Assembly (NCBI GenBank): GCA_003553225.1
Contig: PWDW01000023.1
Location: 1-45,061 of the forward strand
DNA: 45,061 nucleotides
Origin: Halanaerobiaceae bacterium
GTDB taxonomy: Bacteria; Bacillota; Halanaerobiia; Halanaerobiales; Halarsenatibacteraceae
Direction: 5' to 3'
Shown one piece after another: positions 16,506 to 25,287 of this stretch; position 1 is the stretch's first letter, and every line of letters begins with the position of its first letter. The notes beneath the pieces were generated by a model that was not told where the DNA came from, ran no database searches, and saw only the letters and a program-made list of their open reading frames with translations. The translations under genes were made by a program, and so were the position numbers.

Positions 16506-17861
16506 TCACAGCAGTTCTACCTGCAGACCCCGGTCTTCTAATTTTTGATAACTTTCATCCCTCAGATCTGTACCGGAAAATCCATAAATTTTCTGGGGTA
16601 CAAGCAGAATGTCCGGCTTTAGAGCCTTTCTCTCCTTCAATTTTTTAAGTATATCTCCGGTAGTGAGCAGACCAGCTGCTTTTATATTACCTCCAAAATA
16701 ATGGTTCTCTACCACCAAAAGCTGCAGACACTCCTGAGCCCGGGGTATCTCTTTGTGAACCATTTTAACCAGCTTATCCATCATACCCTCTGCCAGAACA
16801 GAAGTTATCAGTGCTATCTTTGCCGGTTTATATTTATTTACAAGCTGTTGAATGCGGTTTATTAGAAGAGATGAAATATCACTGTGCAGAATAAGGCCCG
16901 GGCGGACCCCGCTCTTTTTATTAATTTTTACTTTTTTGGTCTCTTTATTCTTTTTTGTTATTTTCAGCACCGGATTTTCAGCTTTTTTGAGAACTTTAAA
17001 TTTATCAATCCTGGTCAACAGATTTTTATCCCCGACATCAGCAATAATATCTCCTGTCTGCAGCCCGGCTTTTCCGGCCGGACTATCGGGGACAACACCC
17101 TGAATCCGGGCTTGAAAGTCTTTCAAATATGGGGGCTCTTTTATGATCGGCAGCTTATATTTTTTCTGCAGGTTGAGTACTTCTGCATTTAGTTTTTTTT
17201 CATCTTTTTGTTTCATGGGTTTTAGTTCACCACTGTAATAGCGGGTGATGCCCGGCACAAACACTCTTATGGTCCGGGCACCATGAGTGGACAGTATAGC
17301 GGCTGACCTCTCAAGAGTTTCTAAATAATTTTTCTCTGTGAGGACAATACTGCCATTATAGGAAATATTCTCTTTTTTTAGATAGCTCAGGGCCCTGAAA
17401 ACCGCCTCCGGTCGGGGATCATTCATAATCTCTTTTCTCTTTTGGGGGCTGGCACAATTCAAAGATAGGTTTATCGTAAGTGGTTTTTGTTCTTTTAAAA
17501 AAAATACCAGCTTTTGATCCAGTAAACTGCCGGAAGTAGTCAGCCGGATTTCTTTATCCGGAAATTTGCTGCGCAGGGTCCGCATAACTTCATTAAAATG
17601 GGGATAAAGCAGGGGCTCTCCTTCATTTATTTTACTGGCCGATTCACCAATAGTGACCGGCCCCTGCCGGGGCAGATAGTTTATTAGTTCCTTTACTAAA
17701 CTTTTATCCAGATGACCAAACTGATAGGTTTCTATATCGGGGGGATTCTGGTGATGGCTGCAGAAAAGACAGTTAAGGTCACAAACTGAGGTGAGTGGAA
17801 GAATGTTTTTCTCCTGAACTGTTTTTAACAGCAGATACTTGTGTTTACCTGTTATAACCAT
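16506..17861 (-). CDS. Radical SAM protein with internal PDZ and DUF512-like C-terminus
   Basis: Iron-sulfur protein of 451 aa, function unknown. The N-terminal radical SAM domain has CDLNCLFC (Cys27, 31, 34), the [4Fe-4S] site. A PDZ-like domain follows at about 251-312 (VVPDSPAGKAGLQTGDIIADVG). The C-terminal part from about residue 322 carries VVENHYFGGNIKAAGLLTTGDI, which resembles the ENxFFG...VAGLLTGxD signature of DUF512. In the DUF512 proteins I know, PDZ is N-terminal and precedes radical SAM; here it is inserted between the two. It follows tsaD by 80 nt on the same strand and may be co-transcribed. The next gene downstream is groES with its own promoter. Confidence 0.75.
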   Translation of the reverse strand: MVITGKHKYLLLKTVQEKNILPLTSVCDLNCLFCSHHQNPPDIETYQFGHLDKSLVKELINYLPRQGPVTIGESASKINEGEPLLYPHFNEVMRTLRSKFPDKEIRLTTSGSLLDQKLVFFLKEQKPLTINLSLNCASPQKRKEIMNDPRPEAVFRALSYLKKENISYNGSIVLTEKNYLETLERSAAILSTHGARTIRVFVPGITRYYSGELKPMKQKDEKKLNAEVLNLQKKYKLPIIKEPPYLKDFQARIQGVVPDSPAGKAGLQTGDIIADVGDKNLLTRIDKFKVLKKAENPVLKITKKNKETKKVKINKKSGVRPGLILHSDISSLLINRIQQLVNKYKPAKIALITSVLAEGMMDKLVKMVHKEIPRAQECLQLLVVENHYFGGNIKAAGLLTTGDILKKLKERKALKPDILLVPQKIYGFSGTDLRDESYQKLEDRGLQVELL

Positions 17862-17941
17862 CTATATCTCCTTTTGTTTTTTAATGAAACAGCTTCCCTA
17901 AATTGTTTATAAACTAAGATTTTACAGATTATACAATAAAA

Positions 17942-18961
17942 TTAGAGCCTAAGGCCCGGTTCTGGATTTAAATCCAAAGCGGCAAAATCCCGGTTCAAAA
18001 ACTGATAATAACCGGCAGCTCCAATCATAGCTGCATTATCGGTACAGTATTTCCGCTCCGGGTAAAATAAAGGTAACTTTTTTGAGGTCAGCTCATTTTC
18101 CAGTCTACAGCGAAATTTCTCATTGGCGGCCACTCCCCCGGCCAGCACTACACTTTTCACTTCCATTTTATTTGCTGCCTTAATTACATTTTTTATCAGC
18201 ATATCAAAAACAGTTTTTTGAAAAGAAGCCGCAATATCAGCTTTGTTGATTTTTTCATCTTTCTGCCGCTGATTGTGTACATAATTTATAACCGCAGTTT
18301 TTAGACCACTAAAACTAAAATCCAGGGTATCATCTTTAAATTCAGCCCGGGGGAAATCAACAGCCCCGGAATCACCTTCCCGGGCCAGTTTTTCAATAAC
18401 AGGCCCCCCCGGATAACCCAGTTCCAGAAAACGTGCAATTTTATCAAAAGCCTCACCGGCAGCATCATCCCGGGTCCGGCCCAGTATTTCATAACTTTTC
18501 AGATCTTCAAAATAAAGCAGATCAGTATGGCCTCCTGAGACTGTAAGACAGAGCACCGGAGTCTGAAGTTCGGGATGAGAAATAAAATTGGCATAGATGT
18601 GGCCCAGGATATGATTAACTCCTATCAAAGGCACATCCAGCAAAAAAGAAAGTGTTTTGGCCGCAGATAAACCCACCAGCAAACTGCCCACCAGGCCCGG
18701 TCCACAAGTTGCAGCTACTGCATCAAGCTCTTCTTTATGCACTCCAGCTTGGGCCAGAGATTCTTCGATAACAGGATTAATGAATTCCAGATGTTTACGG
18801 GAAGCCAGTTCAGGTACCACTCCCCCAAATTTTTCATGCAAATCAATCTGAGAGGAAACCACACTGGATAATATATCCAGACCATTTCTGGTAACCGCGG
18901 CCGCAGTCTCATCACATGAAGTTTCCAGGGCCAGGATAAATATATCTTTTTTACAATTCAC
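17942..18961 (-). CDS. tsaD: tRNA N6-threonylcarbamoyladenosine transferase subunit TsaD
   Basis: Catalytic Kae1/Qri7/TsaD ATPase that transfers the threonylcarbamoyl group to A37 of ANN-decoding tRNAs. The 339 aa show LALETSCDETAAAV, the metal-binding HxxxH in NHILGHIYAN (His117, His121), SGGHTDL and the C-terminal CTDNAAMIGAAGYY. The start is GTG, inside the last codons of rimI (11-nt overlap), with AAGGAG 6 nt upstream. TsaB and TsaE partners lie upstream in the same cluster, so the t6A complex is encoded together here. Confidence 0.97.
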   Translation of the reverse strand: MNCKKDIFILALETSCDETAAAVTRNGLDILSSVVSSQIDLHEKFGGVVPELASRKHLEFINPVIEESLAQAGVHKEELDAVAATCGPGLVGSLLVGLSAAKTLSFLLDVPLIGVNHILGHIYANFISHPELQTPVLCLTVSGGHTDLLYFEDLKSYEILGRTRDDAAGEAFDKIARFLELGYPGGPVIEKLAREGDSGAVDFPRAEFKDDTLDFSFSGLKTAVINYVHNQRQKDEKINKADIAASFQKTVFDMLIKNVIKAANKMEVKSVVLAGGVAANEKFRCRLENELTSKKLPLFYPERKYCTDNAAMIGAAGYYQFLNRDFAALDLNPEPGLRL

Positions 18962-19406
18962 ATTCCAGCTCCTTTCTCATAATCAAAGCATCTTCTCTAT
19001 CATTCTGGTAATAATTCTTTCTCTGCCCGACTTCTTTAAAATCAAAACTCCGGTATAATTCAAGGGCTGCCCGGTTGGATTTTCTAACCTCCAGAATAGC
19101 ATAGTCGATACCCTGTTTTCCAGCCCTTTTTAACAGCTCTGCAAGCAGCAGGGAAGCAATCCCCCGGCGTCTATATCTGCAGTCTACAGCTAAATTTGTA
19201 ATATGCAGTTCTTCCATTATCAACCAGCCACCTATATAACCCACCAGGTTTTGATTATGGCTGGCTTTTAAATATATAGAATACATATCATCCTGCAGTT
19301 CCCGCTGAAAAGAGTTAAGGGACCAGGGGGTACTGAAAGATTCCTGTTCTATTTCCATTACCCGGGTCAAATCATTTTCAGTCATTTGAGCAATTTTAAC
19401 AGACAT
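18951..19406 (-). CDS. rimI: Ribosomal-protein-alanine N-acetyltransferase RimI
   Basis: GNAT acetyltransferase of 151 aa, predicted to acetylate the N-terminus of ribosomal protein S18. The acetyl-CoA loop is RYRRRGIASLLLAELLKRA, followed by the RimI-type EVRKSNRAALELYRSFDFKEVGQRKNYY. Placement between tsaB and tsaD is the classic arrangement and supports the assignment over a generic GNAT. It overlaps tsaD by 11 nt. Confidence 0.93.
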   Translation of the reverse strand: MSVKIAQMTENDLTRVMEIEQESFSTPWSLNSFQRELQDDMYSIYLKASHNQNLVGYIGGWLIMEELHITNLAVDCRYRRRGIASLLLAELLKRAGKQGIDYAILEVRKSNRAALELYRSFDFKEVGQRKNYYQNDREDALIMRKELECEL

Positions 19407-19477
19407 AAACTATTCAACTCCGAGAGGTCAATAATTCTACAATAATTTTATATTAATCTTACATTTTTATCTTTGCC

Positions 19478-20173
19478 TCAACTTTTTTTGGGGGTATGGG
19501 CCTTTTTCATATACCGGGGCACTAAATCCTGATAGCTGTCTCTGCAGCCCTTTTTGAGATACTTCTGTCCCAGAAGAGCAGCAGCAGCGCCCCGTGGATA
19601 GTTATGTTCTGGAGGTAGAAATTGAAAATTAAGTTTGGAGTCTTCGAGCAGAGTTCTATAATTTAGAGCCCCATCACCCACCGGATAAAAAAATCCTTCC
19701 GATTTGAATTCTGCCAGTTCTGCAATCAGGACCTCCAGTTTTCGAGCTCTATCGGACCAGTGGCGCTCCAAAAAACCATCCTTTTTTGAAGTAGAAAATA
19801 AAGCGGTATAAACCCTTTGGTTATGGGCATCAATCAGGGGCACAAAATAACCTGAATGATAATTTAATCCTGCTGCCAAAATTTCCAGAGTGGAGAGCCC
19901 AACCACCGGAACTTCCAGAAACTGGGCCATTATCTTAAATGTAGTCACTCCTATACGCAGACCGGTAAAAGAACCAGGTCCCAGGCCCACCGCCAAACCG
20001 TCCAGCTCTTTTTTTTCTACCTGCAGTTCATCCAGCAGATGTTTAATATTTAAAAGAAGACGTTCACTGTGCCGGTGATGCAGATGAAGGTTCACCTCAC
20101 CCAGTATTATATTATCATCAACCAGACCGACAGCTGCTGTATCAGTAGCCGTGTCAACACCCATTACTTTCAT
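19478..20173 (-). CDS. tsaB: t6A biosynthesis protein TsaB
   Basis: Inactive Kae1-like paralogue that scaffolds TsaD and TsaE in the threonylcarbamoyl complex. The 231 aa begin MKVMGVDTATDTAAVGLV and carry GLGPGSFTGLRIGVTTFKIMA, the hallmark stretch, near residues 63-83. The gene starts within the 3' end of tsaE (20-nt overlap) and is separated from rimI by 71 nt. Confidence 0.95.
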   Translation of the reverse strand: MKVMGVDTATDTAAVGLVDDNIILGEVNLHLHHRHSERLLLNIKHLLDELQVEKKELDGLAVGLGPGSFTGLRIGVTTFKIMAQFLEVPVVGLSTLEILAAGLNYHSGYFVPLIDAHNQRVYTALFSTSKKDGFLERHWSDRARKLEVLIAELAEFKSEGFFYPVGDGALNYRTLLEDSKLNFQFLPPEHNYPRGAAAALLGQKYLKKGCRDSYQDLVPRYMKKAHTPKKS

Positions 20174-20672
20174 CTATATCCAACCTTTCTTCAGATAAAA
20201 CATCCAATAACTCCTCAGAGAAAACAGCAGCAAGCTCCTCCGACTGTTCACCGGAAGCCCTAAAAACAATTTTTCTGCTGTTCGAACCTTTATTTTCAAA
20301 ACATATTTTTAAAAAACTTTGTCCGATATATTCTTCGGCAATTGTAGGCCACTCCACGGCAGTAACTCCGGATCTATATAAATAATCGGCAAAGCCAATA
20401 TCTTCCAGCTGACTGCTGTCATCCAGACGATAAAAATCCATATGAAAAAGGGGTAACCGGCCCTGATATTCATTGATCAAAACATAGGTCGGACTGGTGA
20501 TTTTTTGCTCAATTTCCAGTCCCCGGGCCAGGCCTTTTACAAAAACAGTTTTTCCTGCTCCCAGGTCCCCATAAAGCAAAATAATTTGACCTGGCTTAAC
20601 ACTTTTACCCATTAACTGACCAACTCTTTTAGTCTCTTTTTCATTTTGACTTGTAAAAATCAATCTCCCCAA
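20154..20672 (-). CDS. tsaE: t6A biosynthesis ATPase TsaE
   Basis: P-loop ATPase that powers the TsaBD complex, 172 aa. Walker A GDLGAGKT is at about residues 35-42, followed by the conserved KITSPTYVLINEY and FHMDFYRLDD, and the family EWP motif (AVEWPTIAEEY). I start it at TTG 20672 because AAAAGGAGG (20680-20688) lies 7 nt upstream and the length then matches the family; a GTG at 20699, overlapping proC, would add nine residues without a ribosome site. It overlaps tsaB by 20 nt. Confidence 0.93.
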   Translation of the reverse strand: MGRLIFTSQNEKETKRVGQLMGKSVKPGQIILLYGDLGAGKTVFVKGLARGLEIEQKITSPTYVLINEYQGRLPLFHMDFYRLDDSSQLEDIGFADYLYRSGVTAVEWPTIAEEYIGQSFLKICFENKGSNSRKIVFRASGEQSEELAAVFSEELLDVLSEERLDIDESNGC

Positions 20673-20691
20673 CCCGGATCCTCCTTTTATC

Positions 20692-21486
20692 TTATTCACC
20701 CAGCTCTGCTGATCTATCAGCCGCCCTGCTTACAGCACTGATTAAAGTAGAACGCAAAGCCCCCTTCTCCAGTTCTTCCAGTCCGGCAATCGTGGTTCCC
20801 GCCGGAGAGGTAACCATATCCTTCAGCTGGGCCGGATGTTTATCAGTCTCCAGCACCATTCGGGCCGCTCCCAGAACTGTAGCAGCAGCCAGTCGGCGAG
20901 CCTGTTTCCGGGGCAGACCCTTAAGCACTCCCCCATCACTTAGTGCTTCAATTATGGTATACACATAGGCAGGTCCACTGCCGCTCAACCCGGTGACGGC
21001 ATCCATCAGTTTCTCTTCTATTTCGACTGTTTCACCGATTCCCCTAAATATTTTTTGAACCAGCCTGTGATCTTCTTCATTACAATTATCACCAAAACTC
21101 AGGGCTGAAACTCCTGATTTAATAAGGGCCGGAGTATTGGGCATTACCCTGACTTTACGCACAGAAGAAGGTAAACTGGTACTAATTCTATCTATTTTAA
21201 CTCCGGCGGCAATAGAAATCAACAGTTTATCCTCCAGCAGATCTTTAATTTCATCGAGAACTTTCATTAATATCTGCGGTTTTACGGCTATTAAAATTAT
21301 GTCAGCCTTTTTAACACCCACTCTATTATCCTCAATAATACTGATCTCCCCCAGCTTTTGAGAATCTATTTCTTCAGCCCGGGGGTCACACCCGACAATA
21401 TCCTCACCTGCAAAAATATTTTCTGCCCTTATGCCCTGAATAATAGTTGTTCCCATCTGGCCCAGGCCTATAACACAGAGTTTCAT
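20692..21486 (-). CDS. proC: Pyrroline-5-carboxylate reductase ProC
   Basis: Last enzyme of proline synthesis, reducing pyrroline-5-carboxylate with NAD(P)H. The 264 aa show the Rossmann start MKLCVIGLGQMGTTIIQGI, AVKPQILMKVLDEI, VRVMPNTPALIKSGVSAL and the signature GSGPAYVYTIIEALSDGGVLKGLPR. The end TSPAGTTIAGLEELEKGALRSTLISAV is normal. It lies between proA, which is upstream, and the tsaE cluster; no proB is in the window. The tail is somewhat acidic. Confidence 0.96.
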   Translation of the reverse strand: MKLCVIGLGQMGTTIIQGIRAENIFAGEDIVGCDPRAEEIDSQKLGEISIIEDNRVGVKKADIILIAVKPQILMKVLDEIKDLLEDKLLISIAAGVKIDRISTSLPSSVRKVRVMPNTPALIKSGVSALSFGDNCNEEDHRLVQKIFRGIGETVEIEEKLMDAVTGLSGSGPAYVYTIIEALSDGGVLKGLPRKQARRLAAATVLGAARMVLETDKHPAQLKDMVTSPAGTTIAGLEELEKGALRSTLISAVSRAADRSAELGE

Positions 21487-21601
21487 TACATCTCCCCCTC
21501 AGCACAATATTTTTTCTTATTTCACTTTCTATTTGTTTTTACTCTTTCACTACATGTCAAGCATTACGTATAAAAAGGATTATCTTTTTTCCGGGGCTCA
21601 G

Positions 21602-22852
21602 CTATCTGACCTGGCCCTTACCCCGAATAATATACTTGGTGGTAGTTAGTTCTTTTAGGCCCATAGGCCCCCGGGCATGCAGCTTTTGAGTGCTGATTCC
21701 GGTTTCGGCACCCAGTCCAAATTCACCACCATCGGTAAATCGGGTTGAAGCATTAACATAAACCGCAGCCGCATCAACTTCTTCCAGAAAACGGTTGGCC
21801 TTACTGTAATCCTCGGTTACAACAGCCTCTGAATGCATGCTTCCATAGGTAAAAATATGGTCCAGGGCCTGATCAATATTATCCACCACCCGAATAGCTA
21901 AAATATAATCCAGATATTCTTCTTCCCAGTCTGATTCTCGGGCCTCATAAATGTCCGGGATAATATTCCGGGTTTTTTCACAGCCTCTTAATTCCACCCG
22001 ACCGGAAAAACGTTTTTCCAGCTCAGGTAAAAAATCACCGGCAATATCTTCATGTACCAGCAGAGTCTCCAGAGCATTACAGACAGCAGGACGATCCGTT
22101 TTGGCATTATCAACAATATTTAGAGCCATATCCCGGTCAGCTGTACTATCCACAAAAATGTGACAGTTGCCAACTCCGGTCTGAATAGCCGGTACACTGG
22201 ACTCCTCAACAACTCTTTTGATCAGACCGGGTCCCCCCCGGGGAATTAATACATCCAGATATTCATTTAAAGTAAATATGGTTTCCACTGCCCTTCGATC
22301 AGTTGTCTGGACCAGCTGAACTGTGCTCCCGGGAAAACCAGTTTCCCGTAAAACATCAGAAATAATTCCTGTAAGTACCTGATTGGAACGAAAAGCACTG
22401 GAACCTCCTCTCAGCAGAACTGCATTACCGGCTTTTAAGCACAGACCGGCCACATCAACCGTAACATTGGGACGGGCTTCATAAATAATCCCGATAACTC
22501 CCAGCGGAACACGAATTTGGCCCACATGAAGTCCATTGGGCCGCTTCCACATTCTGGTCACCTCACCAATGGGATCTTCCAGACCTGCTATATCACGGAG
22601 ACCTGAAGCCATTTTTTGGATACGCTCTTCTGTTAACTTCAATCTGTCCAGAAGAGCATCAGAAAGGCCTTCCTCCCGCCCCCGCTCCATATCTTCTTTA
22701 TTTATTTTCATAATCCGGTCCCCTGAATTCTCCAGCCTCCGGGCTATACTATTTAAAGCTTCATCTTTCTTTGCTGAGGACATACCGGACAACTGGCGAG
22801 AAGCCTCTTTTGCCTGGCGGGCCTGAGCAGTTACCTTCTCTTTGATTGACAT
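21602..22852 (-). CDS. proA: Glutamate-5-semialdehyde dehydrogenase (gamma-glutamyl phosphate reductase) ProA
   Basis: NADPH-dependent reductase making glutamate semialdehyde for proline. The 416 aa carry VPLGVIGIIYEARPNVTVDVAGLCLKAGNAVLLRGG, the catalytic Cys in TGVGNCHIFVD, and the end GPMGLKELTTTKYIIRGKGQ. The ATG at 22852 with AGAGGGGG upstream gives the normal length; the 18 extra codons from ATG 22906 lack a ribosome site. It stands 115 nt upstream of proC on the same strand. Proline synthesis also serves osmoprotection in many bacteria. Confidence 0.96.
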   Translation of the reverse strand: MSIKEKVTAQARQAKEASRQLSGMSSAKKDEALNSIARRLENSGDRIMKINKEDMERGREEGLSDALLDRLKLTEERIQKMASGLRDIAGLEDPIGEVTRMWKRPNGLHVGQIRVPLGVIGIIYEARPNVTVDVAGLCLKAGNAVLLRGGSSAFRSNQVLTGIISDVLRETGFPGSTVQLVQTTDRRAVETIFTLNEYLDVLIPRGGPGLIKRVVEESSVPAIQTGVGNCHIFVDSTADRDMALNIVDNAKTDRPAVCNALETLLVHEDIAGDFLPELEKRFSGRVELRGCEKTRNIIPDIYEARESDWEEEYLDYILAIRVVDNIDQALDHIFTYGSMHSEAVVTEDYSKANRFLEEVDAAAVYVNASTRFTDGGEFGLGAETGISTQKLHARGPMGLKELTTTKYIIRGKGQVR

Positions 22853-22942
22853 ATAAAAACCCCCTCTGGTTGAAAAAATTAATGATTTTTCCCGGCTCGT
22901 TTTCATTTCACTTTTTTAAACAGCTATTATTCTAAACTAACT

Positions 22943-23965
22943 TCAGCTTACCCTGTATTTTTCCGGGACTTCTCTTATCTTTTCCGTATTTACTCCCATC
23001 TGAGCTATTATACAGGAAGCGGTCATATGCAGTGATAATTGTGTCATTTTACTAAATTTTTCCCGGTAATGGCCCTGGAGCAAAAATTCAAAATACTCTC
23101 TGAAATAGTCATCTCCTGCTGGTATATTAATTTCTTTATCTGCTTTTTGATCAGTACAGCAGTGCACTTTGTTTTTTGATAAATTTGCTTCAATTGTACC
23201 TTTATCTCCAACCACCCTCAGCCAGTCATCTCCATGGGTTGGAGAAGCCTGAGGCCGATGATAATCAAGACTGATTGTTGCATGAGCTCCATTGCTGAGC
23301 TCCATAACAAGACCCACATTATCCGGACAGCGGCCCAGAGAAGCATCGATCTGATTGGACTCCATACCGGTAACTCTATTAAATGTTAAACCGGTAGCCG
23401 CATTAATGAAATCAAGAGCATGAATCCCTACCCAGCCAATTGTGCCCCCCAGTTCTAGAGGGAAATCATCCACCCTGCTTCGATTCCAGGGATATGATTT
23501 GCGGGCATTTACGATTACCGGATTCCCGATAGCCGAAGAATCTACAGTTTCTTTAACTGCTTTTAAATAAGGATGAGCTCTATTATCCAGCAGTAAGAGT
23601 AATTCCCGACCACAGCTCTGAAGAGCTCGATTAAGGTCATCAAGTTCATAAAAATTAGCGGCCACCGGCTTTTCGGAAAGCACACTGCAGCCGGTATTTA
23701 AAGACCTGATAATCGCCCTATTTATATTTTCAAGTCTGGTGCTGACCACAACAGCATCCAGATCAATTTCCTGGAGCATTTTATCATAATTTTCATACCG
23801 GGGAACACTATTATATCTGGAGGGTAGTTCCCAGAATTTTTCCTCTGCATTCACTTTAGCCAGCCCGGCAAGTTTGACCTTCTCAGGTGTGTCTTTTCTA
23901 AACAGGTTTACTACCCGGCTCCCATGGCCCCAGTTCCCTATAAAACCAAGTCTTAATTTCCGCAA
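22943..23965 (-). CDS. Gfo/Idh/MocA-family oxidoreductase (second copy)
   Basis: NAD(P)-dependent dehydrogenase of 340 aa. The Rossmann start RKLRLGFIGNWGHGSRVV, SEKPVAANFYEL (EKP motif) near residue 90 and the substrate domain with LGGTIGWVGIHALDFINAATG are clear. I choose TTG at 23965, 8 nt after AAAGGAGG; the longer frame from TTG 24007 has no ribosome site. It follows the URO-D-like gene by about 110 nt on the same strand, so the pair may be co-transcribed and share a pathway. It is only distantly similar to the copy at 95-1315. Substrate unknown. Confidence 0.82.
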   Translation of the reverse strand: MRKLRLGFIGNWGHGSRVVNLFRKDTPEKVKLAGLAKVNAEEKFWELPSRYNSVPRYENYDKMLQEIDLDAVVVSTRLENINRAIIRSLNTGCSVLSEKPVAANFYELDDLNRALQSCGRELLLLLDNRAHPYLKAVKETVDSSAIGNPVIVNARKSYPWNRSRVDDFPLELGGTIGWVGIHALDFINAATGLTFNRVTGMESNQIDASLGRCPDNVGLVMELSNGAHATISLDYHRPQASPTHGDDWLRVVGDKGTIEANLSKNKVHCCTDQKADKEINIPAGDDYFREYFEFLLQGHYREKFSKMTQLSLHMTASCIIAQMGVNTEKIREVPEKYRVS

Positions 23966-24077
23966 TAAAGGCTCCTCCTTTAATCTATTAGTTAATCTGC
24001 TTATCAAAATATATTTTTAATATCATTTTTTTCATTCTCCTATCATTCTACTTTAGAATATCTTATGCTCAAGTATA

Positions 24078-25175
24078 TTAATTATCATAACGACCGTACT
24101 TTTCCACAGCCCACATATATATCCGAAGATTTTCAAAAGAAGTCCCGGCGGCCACACTCCCGGCCGGAACCTCAACCAGACCTCCATCACCACCCACTGC
24201 TTCGATATCACGAATCACAGTATCAATTATTTCATCAGGTGTACCATCTCTTAAAACCAGTGGCGGAATCTGTCCGTGAATAACAGCATTCGGCATAGCC
24301 TCTCTAATCTCAGCTGGATGCAGATCAGGACCGAAATTTACTCCATTAACCCCCAGCTCTCTGAGGATAGGCATTAAATGGCCCATACTGCTGTCCGAAT
24401 GCTGAAAACGGCTGTCATTTTCTGTTGGGGCAAATTCGGCAAAAATCTTTTCCATAAAAGGAGCACAGTATTTTTCATACTGCTGGGGAGGAAATAAATA
24501 ACAGTTATCATCATTAATTTGATATCCACCATCATTTTCCTGGGCCGTTTTTTCCATTAACACATGATGATATTCAATTAATTTATCAGTCATAATTTTA
24601 AAAAAATCATTCATGATTTTTTCTTCTTCCATCATAAACACACATGTGTTTTCCGTGCCCAGTATACTGGTTGCCATTGTAGCCGGCCCCCGGGAATAAT
24701 TACCACCCAGTTTAAGTTTCTCTCCGGTCATACGTTCATATCGATCTTTTTCTTGCTCCCAGCCCTGAGGAAAAATCTCATTTTCCATATCCAGTTTTTT
24801 ATTACGTTCATTCAGATGCTTAACATCATCAATGGTCTCTACATCTGATTCCAGCCAGGGGGTTCCTCCTTCTGTATATTTTCTTTGAGAACCCATAATC
24901 ACTTCAAATCGTTCTTCTTTAACCCGTCTTTCCTTTTCTGGATAAAAAGTTCTACCCAGCTCCCGGTCGGTTATCTTATTCATTTTTTTATGTATTTTCA
25001 TCCGATATTCCTGATCTTTATAATATTTGATTGTAGAAGAAATTTCCACAGCTTCAAATAAATAATGATCATCAAGCCAGAAACTTAAAGGAACCCTGGG
25101 TTTATCAGTCGAAAAAGGCTGAAAACACTTTTCATTTTCCTGCCAAAACTCCTCCACATCAAGATCATAATCCAT
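24078..25175 (-). CDS. URO-D-superfamily protein (second copy)
   Basis: 365-aa protein of the uroporphyrinogen decarboxylase/methyltransferase fold. The C-terminal half has the usual pattern: FQHSDSSMGHLMPILRELGVNGVNFGPDLHP, then HGQIPPLVL and a final sheet GLVEVPAGSVAAGTSFENLRIYMWAVEKYGRY. The N-terminal half diverges strongly and lacks the MT.RERF opening of the first copy. AAGGAGG lies 7 nt before the ATG. A Gfo/Idh gene follows. The family includes corrinoid methyltransferases, but no corrinoid protein gene is nearby, so its role is open. Confidence 0.7.
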   Translation of the reverse strand: MDYDLDVEEFWQENEKCFQPFSTDKPRVPLSFWLDDHYLFEAVEISSTIKYYKDQEYRMKIHKKMNKITDRELGRTFYPEKERRVKEERFEVIMGSQRKYTEGGTPWLESDVETIDDVKHLNERNKKLDMENEIFPQGWEQEKDRYERMTGEKLKLGGNYSRGPATMATSILGTENTCVFMMEEEKIMNDFFKIMTDKLIEYHHVLMEKTAQENDGGYQINDDNCYLFPPQQYEKYCAPFMEKIFAEFAPTENDSRFQHSDSSMGHLMPILRELGVNGVNFGPDLHPAEIREAMPNAVIHGQIPPLVLRDGTPDEIIDTVIRDIEAVGGDGGLVEVPAGSVAAGTSFENLRIYMWAVEKYGRYDN

Positions 25176-25194
25176 TTTTATCCTCCTTCTAAAA

Positions 25195-25245
25195 TAAAAA
25201 CCACTATCAACCGTTTATACAGTCAATAGTGGTTTAATTATACTA
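25195..25245 (-). terminator. Intrinsic terminator of the hydrogenase operon
   Basis: AACCACTAT (25199-25207) pairs perfectly with ATAGTGGTT (25226-25234). On the minus strand TTTTTATTTT follows. It separates the hydrogenase operon from the URO-D-like gene. Confidence 0.85.
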
Positions 25246-25287
25246 TAAAATTTTGTCAGATTCAAAAGAAAAGACAGGGTGCTCTCC

